Shown here piece by piece: positions 1-10,414 of a stretch of 21,514 nt of DNA. The stretch covers positions 670,692 through 692,205 of the forward strand of contig KB722744.1 of assembly GCA_000349905.1 (NCBI GenBank). Direction: 5' to 3'. Below the pieces are notes generated by a model. That model did not search any database and was not told the origin of the DNA. It was given only the letters and a program-made list of their open reading frames with translations. Made by a program: the position numbers and the translations under genes. The stretch comes from Volvariella volvacea V23 (lineage: Eukaryota > Basidiomycota > Agaricomycetes > Agaricales > Pluteaceae). Numbering within the stretch: position 1 is the first letter of the stretch; each line of letters begins with the position of its first letter.

Positions 1-1230
1 TTTGAAAAAGGAGCATTAGAAGAGGTTCTAGGAATATTCTTCTATTTTTCAGGATAAAAAAAAATAAAAGAAGGTCAAATATAGAGCTTACTAAGATATT
101 TGATAGTGTTTGGTGTATATGGTGAAGATGAGAGAATTTTATACTACATTTTCAACAAAACATGTTGAACGATGCAACACACTCGATATGGCCCCTTAGT
201 AGGAAGAGAAATGGTGGGCGGCACTTGTCACTCCTCTGTGCGCATGGTTCCAGGGTGGACCTACCAGACCCCTTTTCCTACTTTGGCCAGAGAGGGCACA
301 ATGAGTGAACGCCGGCTAAAAAGACCACTGCTGCTTAAAGAGCTACACTAGAGTTACAAGCTTATCTGATGCACACTACTACCAATGGGTTTGGTCACTG
401 TCTAACCTTATCCTAAAAAACCCTAAAACAAACAACAGGGAGTGTCCAACCCTTCTAAGGTCTGATTAACTCTCTGGGAGCGTATTGTGTTGTGTGGGTG
501 TATAGCCTTCACTGTACCCCTTTACGTTCTGCATCTTACAGTGCTTAACCCCAAAGATGATAAATAGGAGATGAAAGAAAACACCAACTGCTCAGCACAC
601 ATCTCTACACATTATCAGATGGGCCTACTACAAGGGATCACCCACATGGTGGTACCCAGGTATCACTAGTGGCATGGTTGCAAAAACTCTTACTACCAGC
701 CAGTGGGAGAGATGAAAGGGATACAAGAATCCTAACAATGCTTACTCACCTCTTAGTAGCCTGTTCATTCAGGTTGCACCAGAGTCTCTGAGACAAAGCT
801 AGCTTGGCAGAGTAGACAAGGTCAAAACTGAGGAAAACCCCCAAAGCCAACCAAGCCCATTTATATATTCACTTGAATCCATATGTACATGTTTACACTA
901 TTTCCAGACTATTCTACAGGTATTTATCTATGACCTCATGATGACATCACTAGTGCCTGGTATCACTAAGATCCCATTGGGTAGAGATAAGCCATGAGCT
1001 GGGATGATGGCTCCAAGACTAATGATGCTGCTGAGAATACCTCAATGCCCAAGACCTCCAAAGGTGGCTCAAAAGGTAATGCATCGCATGGTCAAGATGT
1101 AATCTAATCTAATCTGAATTAGGTAAGCAAGTCATGTGGTTTTTAGCACTTAAGAAAAGAAAAAAATAAAGAAATTAAATATTAAATAATCAGTGAATAA
1201 ATAGGGAATAAGGATACAATTCCTGACACT
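1..1230. repeat. Decayed LTR-retrotransposon-like sequence
   Basis: No coding region is recognisable here. Two stretches, ending at 737 and 1228, share the pattern CAGTG...GGATACAA...TCCT(A/G)ACA. Read on the minus strand, the outer one begins TGTCAGGAATTGTATCC, the TG start typical of fungal Ty3/gypsy LTRs. A minus-strand TATA-like stretch (ATATATAAAT) lies near 860-870, and GGTATCACTA occurs at 659 and 959. CpG is scarce but present. The family assignment is inference: no reverse transcriptase, integrase or gag frame survives. Confidence 0.4.
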
Positions 1231-3562
1231 GACTCTCAAAACAGTTTGCTTTTTGTGATGACATAGATTCTCACTTGAATTACTATATACTAGGGGTATT
1301 TTACACAATTCCAGGTCTGGATTTTTAGCTGGCCTGTCATCAGATAATTACCTTACAGCATTTTGAAATCTATTAATATATATTACATTTATATATTACT
1401 AATCACTTTTTTTTAAACAAAAATTCAATATATATTTAACTACTAGTGAAATAGATATTTATAGTTTATTTAATCAATAACTACAGTATTTGCTAAGGCT
1501 CTATCAAGATATCTTTAAGTAGCTTTGATTGTCAATATTAAGTATTACCTATAACATTACAAGCTATTATTTTTCCTAAAGCATGCTGCCAAGACTAAAG
1601 CAAAAGCCTTTTTCTTTTTCCTTACAATTCCAAATATAAGTATTTAGAGCTGTTAATCAATTATCATTATACTGTAATTGCAGTCTTTCTTATGTGTCAA
1701 TATTTGCAAATTATACTATCATTAGGCTACTATCCTCTCTGAATCCTATATAACCTCTCTTACTAGTGCACTTCTGTTAAACTGGCACTTTCTATTGCTT
1801 CTAACTGTTACAGCAACTATTACTTTAACATGTTGTTGATAAGATAACTTAATATCTCAGAAGAATGAGTAAGATGGTGAGAGTGAAGAAAACAGCAATA
1901 GCTAAGTTGTGATGCATCAAAGGTGTTAATAAGGTGAGTCAAGAATATATTTTGAGATGAGAAAAACAGGAGGCTAAGCTAAGGTTCTATGGTATTGAAA
2001 GTGAAGTATTTATATGTCTGTGGCATTAGTTGTAAAACCAAGAAGAATGTCATAGAAGGTGTTTGTACATGTAAGCTAGACATGCATATACTACTATATA
2101 AAGGAAGTTGAATGTAACTACTGATTGTGATTGTAGTTACTAAAATAGAAATGATGTCCAATGCTGAGAGAAAATCTGAAAGCATTCAAAAGGTAACTTG
2201 ATGACCTAAAGTTGTCATAACACTAACATATCATTAATATAAGGAATTTTTGACTAATCTTTATTCTTATTTTTTGTTATACATATTTTATCTTTTATCT
2301 ACATGTCAAGTAGTCTAACATTACCTGGAAAAGCATAAATTTTGAATATACACATTACTTTCTTAATTAAATTTAATTATTGAGAATTTTGGTGGAAAAA
2401 CTTTGCTCCAATGAAATAGATAGCTGGTTTGATTTTGATCCAAGAAATAGTCATTTGGAGAGTTAAGTAAAAGTAGAGTACTTTAAAATGGCTAGAAAAA
2501 TGAGGTTTCTGCTAATGAAGTGCTTTTTAGATCTTTCCAAGTTTAAGAATATTCATAAATTCAATACTAACAACTTTGAGCTCTTTATTCAAAGAGCTAG
2601 TTTTAACAAAGCTGGATTATTTGAGCATGCAAATTAAATATATTGTGCAATTATATTCTTAAGTCCCCAAAATGACTGCCAGCTGCCAACATATAAAACT
2701 CCTTCTTGACATGGTCTACTTATAGTCATAATAATCATTGGGTTTATTTATGCAATAGTTAACTTAAAATCTATAATAGGTTTTAGACCTTTGTTTTTTG
2801 CAGGCACTTACCAATTCTAAAAAAGCCTGTAGTCAAACATCTTGGCTGGCTTCAACTATAACCACTTATTTTTTTTATGGCCTTGCATATATTTGCTTTA
2901 TTCAAACTGTTAGTAGCACTATGCTAAATTCAGAAAAGTGCACAAGGATATAGTAAAAACTGCACTAACTAGAGCTAGCTGACTCTTATTCACCAGTCAA
3001 GCACTATGAGAAAATTTGATTTATTGATAAAAGGACATAGCCTGCAGAAATGTTTTTGTGATAAAAACTCTTAAGATAGAAATAATTTCAGTACAACCTA
3101 AATACATACAGATTGCACTAAGGAGCTTAAAAATAGAACTCAGATAAGCAGTTAAGCAATAGACTTTGTGAGCTTTGAATGGCCTTTTAAAAATTAGGCT
3201 TCATAGTCTTTTTGTGAAGACCACCAAGTATGAGATTAACTCAACAATACAAACCACCAAACTTTAAGTGTCAATGACCAGTTTTATTATATTTTCTACT
3301 TGAAAAAACATATTGAAGTTCATATAATATATGTTTCTATGGAAGTTAAACATTAGCATAATATAAAATCATGGATTAATAAACTTGAATACCTTTTGTT
3401 TATTACTGAAATTATTTGATAGTAACCATTTGCAAAAATTCTTGCATCTATTCTTGATATACTTGATTTCTAAGATTTCATCCTTATGCTGCACTATATA
3501 TATGTGCAGCCAATGATAAGCAGCTGTATGCATTATGACATTAACAGGCACTGAAGCTGCTA
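1087..3562. other. CpG-free AT-rich block
   Basis: I read this block line by line and found no CG dinucleotide over 2476 bases, while TG and CA are common. Stops are frequent in all frames and no protein family can be recognised; the short 1979-2185 frame is biased AT sequence. The block begins in the LTR-like remnant and ends inside the 3' end of the NACHT gene. Complete CpG loss is the expected footprint of cytosine methylation and deamination of a silenced repeat. The zero count is observed; the mechanism is inferred. Confidence 0.75.
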
Positions 3563-5444
3563 CGATAGCCCTTAAAGGAAGCCACAGCCAAAGCATTCCT
3601 AAGTTCTGCTCAGCAGAACCAAATCCAAGGTGCACATAATCTAGCTGAAGGGCTTGAATTAATAATTGATTTGATATTTCTTCATTTCTTACACTATACT
3701 TTCCACTTCTTTGCTTGTCAAGTAAGTAAGCTGCACAATGTCTATCAAATATTTTGATTTTACCAAGGACATCACCTGGCACTTGAACAACAGAACAAAG
3801 AGGTTGCAGTATATTCCGGATATAATTGCTATCCTTTTGAAATAGTTTGCCCAGCAATCTAGGCTTTGCTATACAACTAAAGTGTCCTTCCTCAGAAATT
3901 ATAAAGAATAAGCATAAGATAATAAGGCTTTCACTTGTCTTATATGCCTTTTTAAGAACTTCATCATACAGACAATCAAGTGAAGCAAATATGTGAGCTT
4001 TCTTATCACTGTCTGAGATGGCCTGTAGCAGCCTTTCAACTGGATTTCCATATCTTTCCCCTGTCCACTGAATAACTGCAGCAATATAACAAAATTGCCC
4101 ATTGGCTTGATCAATAATCTGGCTTATAGCTTCTTTAGGTGGCCATTGATGGTCTTTGGCAGTAATATGTTGAAAATGCTGATATATATTACTAAATCCA
4201 GAGGTGAGCACCAGTTGCATATCTCTTTGTAACTCCTCTGTGTTTGATAGTACTATGTGTCGAAGTTGAAATGAAGAGTTGGTGGTGAGCAAATGAAATT
4301 TTGATTGAATGTGTGACTCGGAACGACATGAAATCAAGAATGCGACTTGTCGATGAAGCCCATATTCTTCAAGTGTAGTGAGGAGCTGCAGAATTTCCAG
4401 TTGAGAAGAATCTGGTTCACATTCATCCAAGCCATCAACCACAATTAAGGATCGACAGCTGGAATGAGGGTTGGCCTGTGCCTGACAAAGAGGTCTGATA
4501 ACCAAGGCCTCCCACTGATTCCAAATGGTCTCTTCCAAAATAGCAGGATTGTTGACAAGTGCCGTACGGATCTGTTCGCCAACCTCAGGCATAACCACTG
4601 CTAAGTGATAGGCAATGGTGGGTACAAATGCCTTTGCAGTATTGCGGTTGTTATCTTCTCTCAAAAAGAAAAAACTGCCAGCAAGTAGGCGAGGATCTCG
4701 TGCATTCAGGTTTTCGCAAACTGTGCGCGCGATGGCTGATTTCCCGGTGCCAATCGCCCCAGTCAACCATACGATACCAATCTCCGAATCCGCATTGATG
4801 GCCCAAGGCCCGATATCATCAATTATCGATTTCCTGGTTCCTGGAAAACACCTTGGGGCATCATCTCTGTTGTCGCCGTCAAACATAGCTTGCGGGCATA
4901 TGTAGACGTAGAGAATATCGACAGCTTTCTCAAACTCAATCAGCTGAAAGTTTACCATGTAGTAAAAAGAGACAAACCACTTAAACCATAGAAGCTCCTT
5001 GTACTGTTTTGGTCTGATGTATTTGATGTCAGACGTGTCGCATGAATAAATACATTTAATATAGTACGAGGATGCATCCGCTCGTGGCGATTGACTACCC
5101 GCGCCCTGAGAACGGTTCCCCACAGGAACGTTGGGCAAGGGTGGAATGGGATCGGCCGGGGATGAGCTTTCTTCGGGCGTGACGCCCGAATCGTGACCCG
5201 GACCCAACACCGGGACAGACTGTTCAATGCAAGTGTCCGATGAAGGGTACGTAGTTGCAGTTGAAGATTGCGACAACGAGTCTCGTGGCGTGCAATAAGG
5301 GGAGGACCTTGGGTCATCCTGCGTTAGAGTGACGCTGGTTGCAGAAGGGTGATCGCCCGTGTAAGGGGGATTAGCGGACTGTATCCTTATTTGAGACTCG
5401 GAAAGGACACCTAGTGAAGAGACAGATGTGGTCGGGTGCGCCAT
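3369..5444 (-). CDS. NACHT-domain NTPase (NLR-like STAND protein)
   Basis: Uninterrupted 691-aa frame. STAND NTPases act as nucleotide switches; fungal members work in heterokaryon incompatibility and innate sensing, though the role of this one is unknown. Residues 1-125 are Ser/Pro/Thr-rich and probably disordered. Residues 150-200 hold a helical region ending in a PGTR motif. The NACHT core follows: Walker A GAIGTGKS at 229-236, Walker B LIVVDGLDE at 333-341, and a sensor-like LISCRSESH further on. The rest is helical and ends without WD40, ankyrin or TPR repeats, so this is a short, repeat-less form. It matches the NACHT gene at 19622-21514 along most of its length. Downstream of about 4260 the gene is AT-rich and almost CpG-free: nine of the last ten Arg codons are AGA/AGG. 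The frame stays open there, suggesting selection or recent change. Small in-frame introns near residues 125-165 cannot be excluded. Confidence 0.85.
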   Translation of the reverse strand: MAHPTTSVSSLGVLSESQIRIQSANPPYTGDHPSATSVTLTQDDPRSSPYCTPRDSLSQSSTATTYPSSDTCIEQSVPVLGPGHDSGVTPEESSSPADPIPPLPNVPVGNRSQGAGSQSPRADASSYYIKCIYSCDTSDIKYIRPKQYKELLWFKWFVSFYYMVNFQLIEFEKAVDILYVYICPQAMFDGDNRDDAPRCFPGTRKSIIDDIGPWAINADSEIGIVWLTGAIGTGKSAIARTVCENLNARDPRLLAGSFFFLREDNNRNTAKAFVPTIAYHLAVVMPEVGEQIRTALVNNPAILEETIWNQWEALVIRPLCQAQANPHSSCRSLIVVDGLDECEPDSSQLEILQLLTTLEEYGLHRQVAFLISCRSESHIQSKFHLLTTNSSFQLRHIVLSNTEELQRDMQLVLTSGFSNIYQHFQHITAKDHQWPPKEAISQIIDQANGQFCYIAAVIQWTGERYGNPVERLLQAISDSDKKAHIFASLDCLYDEVLKKAYKTSESLIILCLFFIISEEGHFSCIAKPRLLGKLFQKDSNYIRNILQPLCSVVQVPGDVLGKIKIFDRHCAAYLLDKQRSGKYSVRNEEISNQLLIQALQLDYVHLGFGSAEQNLGMLWLWLPLRAIVAASVPVNVIMHTAAYHWLHIYIVQHKDEILEIKYIKNRCKNFCKWLLSNNFSNKQKVFKFINP

Positions 5445-6355
5445 GCTTTAGTCGTTAAGCACAACAGTCGATAAAAGCGAGTGATGGGAGGAAGGAAGAG
5501 GTGGGAACTCAAAATGAGGCATGCTGGCCGCATTGCTGTTGTTTGTTGGGCGCCTTTCAAAACTGCTCCCGACAAAAATTCTGGATTTCACTTATGCTAA
5601 TGCTTACTTATAACGATCTCAAAACTTCAATTCCTCCTTTCAACTTCACGTCAGTCATCCCTACCGGTAACACATCCAGACATCTACAGAGTCAGGACGT
5701 GTACATCGAGCTGTACACACTGCACATCCGTACGTACACGTGTTCAAATTCAAAAATGCTGTTACAAGGACGGAAAGGGGAAAAACGGCAACAAACAACA
5801 AAAAGACAGAAATGTGCGGACAGTGGATACAATAGAACGATCAACATACGGAAGCCAAGGAACCATACCCACTAAAGAGGGAAGGCCTAAACGTCTCATG
5901 GAATGCACTGTGGTCATCAATCGGGGGATGACCATGGAAAGGTAACAATAAATGCGTAAGGGTACATTGCTGTAATGCGGTGCGGTGGACGCCTGGATAA
6001 ACCGACATGAAAGACATTGGACATCCTGCCGAATTCGCCACGATGCGTAAACCTAGGACGAGAAGGGGAGGGAGGGAAAGGAAAGAATCAACTTAACACT
6101 GAATAGGATAGGCTATAATCCTTTCCGTGTTACGATGCATATAGTCTCTTTCCGTCAGCCCCAAATGCTCCAAAAGTAATCCCTGCCACACAATAAGACC
6201 ACAAGACCTTACGTTCTCGCATCCAGACCGCAGGCGTACGGAGTAGAGATTGCAAATGAATGCTCAAATCGAGATACCAAAAGGGTACCACGCAATACTC
6301 GGGAAAAGACACAACTTCCGGGCTTCTAGGAATCCAGACTCGCTCGGGTAGCCAA
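5445..6355. other. Intergenic: NACHT upstream region and SMG7-like 3' flank
   Basis: Both flanking genes are on the minus strand, so this 911-bp stretch holds the 3' untranslated region of the SMG7-like gene and the promoter of the NACHT gene. Short frames here lack codon bias and family motifs. I see no clear TATA box close to the NACHT start. The only structure noted is an inverted repeat at 5697-5741. Confidence 0.6.
5697..5741. repeat. Inverted repeat upstream of NACHT gene
   Basis: Arms ACGTGTAC (5697-5704) and GTACACGT (5734-5741) are perfect 8-bp inverted repeats around a 29-base spacer that contains another TGTACA palindrome. It lies about 250 bp upstream of the NACHT start and could be a regulator site or chance. 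No function can be assigned from sequence. Confidence 0.4.
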
Positions 6356-9300
6356 TTAATCATGTCCTTGACCGTGCCCTTTTCCAAGTCCGTAACCAGC
6401 GGAACCATGGGTCGACCAGATCCCCCCTCCCAACGGCGCAGGCGGTGGCTGCTGCAACTGCGAGAACCCTCCAGGAAGACCTCGAGCACCACCGACATCA
6501 TTCATCGATAGGTGTCTCGTATGGTGATGGGAAAGCTGTTGATAATGGCCTTGTTGATGCAGAACAGCCTGATGTTGCTGTTGCTGTTGGTTGGCAGCAT
6601 AGCGCAGTGTATCTCGTCCGGGTACCGTATTCCCTAGACCCCCGAGACCAAGGTCAGCAGCCACACTATTGCCGTTCCCGGGCAGCATCTGCGCGTGAAG
6701 GTCCTGTCGCTGACCATACGGTATCTTCAGGTCCAACCGTTGTTGAGCAGCGCTAGGTGCAACCACCGATCCTCCAATCGCACTACTTCCCAGCTGCACC
6801 TGAGTGGGCGATAAAGCCTTGCTTATAGCCGCTTGCGGGTGGGGTGAAGCAAAGCCAAATGGATCACGAATTCGACTATGTGTTGGGCTACCAAGGAATT
6901 GCGACGGCGAAAGCGACGATAACGAAACCCTCTGGTGCTGCGGTTGGTGATGATGAAGCTGACTATGACCAGCACCATTTGGTAGACCAAGACCGATCCC
7001 GCCCGGCAATTGCTGATGAACACCACCCAGCGGAGGAGGATGTAATCCTCCAGGACTCAAGGGGCTTCCAACGGCCAACGGCGACAATCCGTTTTGATAA
7101 CCTTGCACCGGCACCTGCTGCTGTACGCCATTCGTGTATGAAGGCGGCCACATCGACGACGCCGAGGTTGTACCGCTGATATCTTGAGAATGCGAGAACG
7201 ACGCAGATGGGCGTCTATTCGGGACAGGGTGATACCCTGAACCAACTAATTCGTTCTGAGAATGGCTAGCATTCGAGGCACTGAACCCAAAAGTCCGCTC
7301 TTGGCTTGATGCGCTCCAGATAGTTGAATCCCGCGTGGGGAGAATCAACGGTGGGCCTTGAACAGGAACGGTAGGACGCCCAAGGACATTGTTAAGTAAG
7401 TCCTGTGCCGTCGTAGCTGTAACTGGGGATGTATGGGGAGGCGACATAGCTGGTGGTGGGGCCTTATTTGGTGGTGCTGAAGGTGGTGAAAGCTGTAACA
7501 GATGTTGTGCGGAGGTATCAATGGCGATGGGTTGTCTGCCGGGTGTTATAGGTTGGACTCTACCCGGAGGTGAGATAGGTTGTGGCTTAACATCACTAGG
7601 TCTAATACAGGAAGGATAAGGACACCACTCGCATAAATTGAAGGGATACATACGTGGGATCCCACACTATCTGCTCGTCGTCTTCATCGTCAATTTGATC
7701 GGATGTGTCAAGGTGCTGGAAGGCTTCTCGAATAGGATCGTCATCGGTCTTGGACGTCGCTTCTGTCATCGCATCCTCCTCCCGCGATCGTTCAACTACT
7801 AAACAAAGGGTCAAGTTCGGTGCTTAGTAAAAGGCAATCGGCACATACCCTGTATTGAGTCAGATTGAACCGAAGAGTCCTCTTCCACGCCACTCGTAAC
7901 GATAACGTTCCCCACCCGTTGAATAGGCGAATTCTGAAAAGTCGTTGAGCATCACGATCGATGCATCTTTGTATGATACCTACAGGTAATCCCGCAATCG
8001 CATAAGCATCCTCCAAAATATCCCAAATTCTCATCAACTGCTCCTCATTCGGATGCTGCCCCTCAGCATCATCCGATCCCACATCTGCACTCTCCTCCAA
8101 CACCTTCCTCAGCGGCGAGAACCCTTTCAGGTCCTGATCTTCATCCAAGCACGTAGACAGTTTCGGCAGGTCGCCTTGACCATAATTCTGTGACAATGTC
8201 CGTATAAAATCCGCATACACCTCCCAAAACTTGTTTGTCACCGGTGAATAGCCACTCAATCGTTCCGAATGGCGTTTGCGTATCTTGACACCTTTGCGAT
8301 CTTCGAGGACGCGGTGCGCTTGGAACTCTGGGTCCTTGGAGATGAACTTGTAGTTGGCCCGTAGCCACTTTCCCGCAATGCGGAGCGATGGTATCGCTCT
8401 CCTAAATGTCGCTGATATCCGCTGGGCGAGATCGGCACCATCATCAACAGCAATCGGTTGCCCGAGCTCTTGCCGGCCAACCTCAAGGAGCGCGCGATGG
8501 AGGTCGAGTATATGCAGAAACATTTCGTTCTCGATCAACGTGACATTTTCCGGGGAAATGGCAGGGCTTTGTGATGAAGGAGAGTCGCGGAACATTCGGA
8601 ATCTGTACAGAGCGCTTTGGGACATGATGACTGAGTTGATTATACTGTCCATCGGTAGTTGGCACTTGGATAAGAGAAAACGGAAGTCTTGATATGCAGC
8701 TTGACGATGTCGTGGTGAGAGGGTCTCCATTCTATCAGAACAATAAGCAAGCTGCATCAAAGCTTCAGAGAAAAGACATACTTTTCGAGACCCTCCTCCA
8801 GGCCTACTTTCCACAGCGCATGGAGCACCACCAGTCTGTCTCGGAACGCATCAAGTCTCTTCACCTCATCGAGTTTCTCCACTGGTTGGGCGTGCTGCTC
8901 CCGATCCCTCGTCCACACATCCAACGACTTGGCCAAACTACTGTTGAGGTTATCGCCGGCCCGTTCTGCTGGTTGCGCCACGCAGAGTGCACGGTAGTGA
9001 TAGTAACATGATAAAAATAGCTTCCGTTCCCAGGTTGCAACGATGGCAAGTTGATGACACGCGTGTCCGTACGCGGGGTAGAGGATCCTGGCTTGTTCGT
9101 AAAACTGCTTTGCCTTGGAGTAATCCCTCCTACGAGCAATGCGGGCGTGTGCCTTGGGATCGCCGTTCGGTTTTCGAAGCACTTTTGCCGGAACATTGTC
9201 ATGGTGCCCCGCCCTAGGTCGTCCGCCACTATCGTTGTAGAGTTCCTTGTACCGCGCGATATCTCCGAGGTAGACTAGGATCTTCGCCACAACGAAGACC

Positions 9301-10096
9301 AAGCTATCTCTCTCCACCTGCGAAGACGGCGGCGAAGTGTCTCCGCTCGTTTCTCCAGGTACCCAACTCGGTGGTGGAGTGATCTGAAATTCAGCAACAG
9401 CATCGGAAAAAGACGCAGAAGTATTGTTCAAAATCTCCAACACCATCAACGCCTGACGTGCTTCATTTAGCACAAACATCCGACAGAGCCTCAGAACCAG
9501 TAAGCTCCAGTACTTGGTTTCTTCACCTAAGAATTGTCGGAACTTTTGGAGGGCTTTACGGTACTCGACGTCATGTCCGTGCCGTTCCGAGCGCTGGTCA
9601 TCTGGCCCACCGCCCCGGTCACGTCTACCGGGTCGATGTTCGTCGCGCCTGTTGTCGAGCATGCGGTCTAGAGAGTTGATGCGCTCCTTATGGACGGAGA
9701 TGAAGTTGTACGAAGTCTGCATCCAGAGATGGTTTTCGACTTCCTTCGATTCGGGTGCATGTGGATGCAGGATCAACAGGCATTCGTAGAGGCGTCTCAG
9801 CTCGCTTCGTAGCCTTGATTATTGGAAAGCAATGGGTGATAGATGCGTTGGCGCTTGCTTGGATGGAGATAAATGAGGCGACTTGCCTCTTGCATTGTGA
9901 CTCCACTTCCTTATTAGAAGGATCGAAGCTTTTCATTGATTCCTTAAGCTTTACATGGATTGCATTCGCCTCACTGATCGACAATAGACCGAACGACAGC
10001 CGAGCGGTAAGAATGGGAGAGCATTTTGTTGAGGAGTCAAGACTTTCACGGCGCAAATCTAGCTCACCGGGCGAGAGTCTCGGCATTTTTAGACAT
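6356..10096 (-). CDS. SMG7/EST1-like nonsense-mediated mRNA decay factor
   Basis: Hand-spliced model: complement(join(6356..7601, 7654..7798, 7849..7933, 7984..8731, 8782..9813, 9887..9973, 10068..10096)), 3372 nt, 1123 aa, phases closed at every junction. Family members carry a 14-3-3-like plus TPR-like helical domain that binds phosphorylated UPF1 and recruits decay factors; EST1 relatives serve telomerase. Visible marks: start MSKNAETLAREANAIH, then ESKEVENHLWMQTSYNFIS (EST1 N-terminal region, residues 61-79), YLGDIARY (220-227), and a TPR-like block with YPAYGHACHQLA and the NLNSSLAKSLD stretch (about 284-338). The middle part reaches about residue 635. Beyond 660 the chain is acidic, then Pro/Gln/His/Gly-rich and probably disordered, with IWSA and IWST near its two ends. 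No PIN domain is present, so it is SMG7/Ebs1-like rather than SMG5/6. The 29-nt first exon was chosen because it joins exactly to the conserved EANAIH start; the longer single-exon start at 10086 is less convincing. The second intron appears to be GC-AG. Confidence 0.85.
9814..9886 (-). other. Probable GC-AG intron in SMG7-like gene
   Basis: Read on the minus strand, the exon ends ...AAGAG and the intron starts GCAAGT, the standard GC-AG donor (AG|GCAAGT); it ends ATCAAG after 73 nt. Splicing keeps phase and joins the KEVES and ELRRLY stretches of the N-terminal helices. A GT alternative (GTCGCC to an acceptor at GAG) also keeps frame, giving a protein shorter by a few residues, but its donor is poor. 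Confidence 0.6.
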
Positions 10097-10414
10097 AATT
10101 TTTGATGGTGTCGTCAACAAAATCCCATCTTCTCCGGGAGTGCTGGAGGCAAGAAATCAAGAGCGAGATGGAAAGACGCCCTGAGGTGTGTTTGGGTGGG
10201 AGTAATTGGTCAAGGAGTGATTTGCAAGAATTATTGTGTCTACGCCCACCGCACCGTGAGAACATCGCCACATCGCCGATGGAGTTTCCGCGCAATCATA
10301 AGGTCAATGCCATTAGGATTGGGGTATGTACCATACAACGCACAGCACCAGGAAAGCACAGATAATATACAAAGTCCATCTAAATGCTCTTCCAAGAAAT
10401 GGACAGGCATACTA
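10097..10414. other. Intergenic between SNF2 3' end and SMG7-like start
   Basis: These 318 bp separate two minus-strand genes and must hold the SNF2 terminator region and the SMG7-like promoter. I see no open frame of note, no TATA box and no RNA gene. The close head-to-tail spacing may allow transcriptional read-through. Confidence 0.6.

Noticed and set aside
1979..2185. 68-aa minus-strand frame in the AT-rich block
   Set aside because: Surrounded by stops, hydrophobic by composition, no motif or splice context; typical of AT-rich decayed DNA.
2579..2598. AGCTCTTT/AAAGAGCT inverted repeat as a transposon end
   Set aside because: Only 8 bp with a 4-base loop in AT-rich DNA; no target duplication or transposase nearby.
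5501..5875. 124-aa plus-strand frame upstream of the NACHT gene
   Set aside because: No family motif and no coding bias; it lies in the promoter/3'-flank interval of two minus-strand genes.
7792..8000. Unspliced reading of the SMG7-like frame through 7934-7983
   Set aside because: It cannot be joined in phase to the next exon; removing a 50-nt GTAGGT...TTTTCAG intron restores a frame continuous with the acidic region.
9688..10086. Single-exon start of the SMG7-like gene at 10086
   Set aside because: The 29-nt exon at 10068-10096 with GTGAGC...CAG splicing joins exactly to the EANAIH start and is more convincing.
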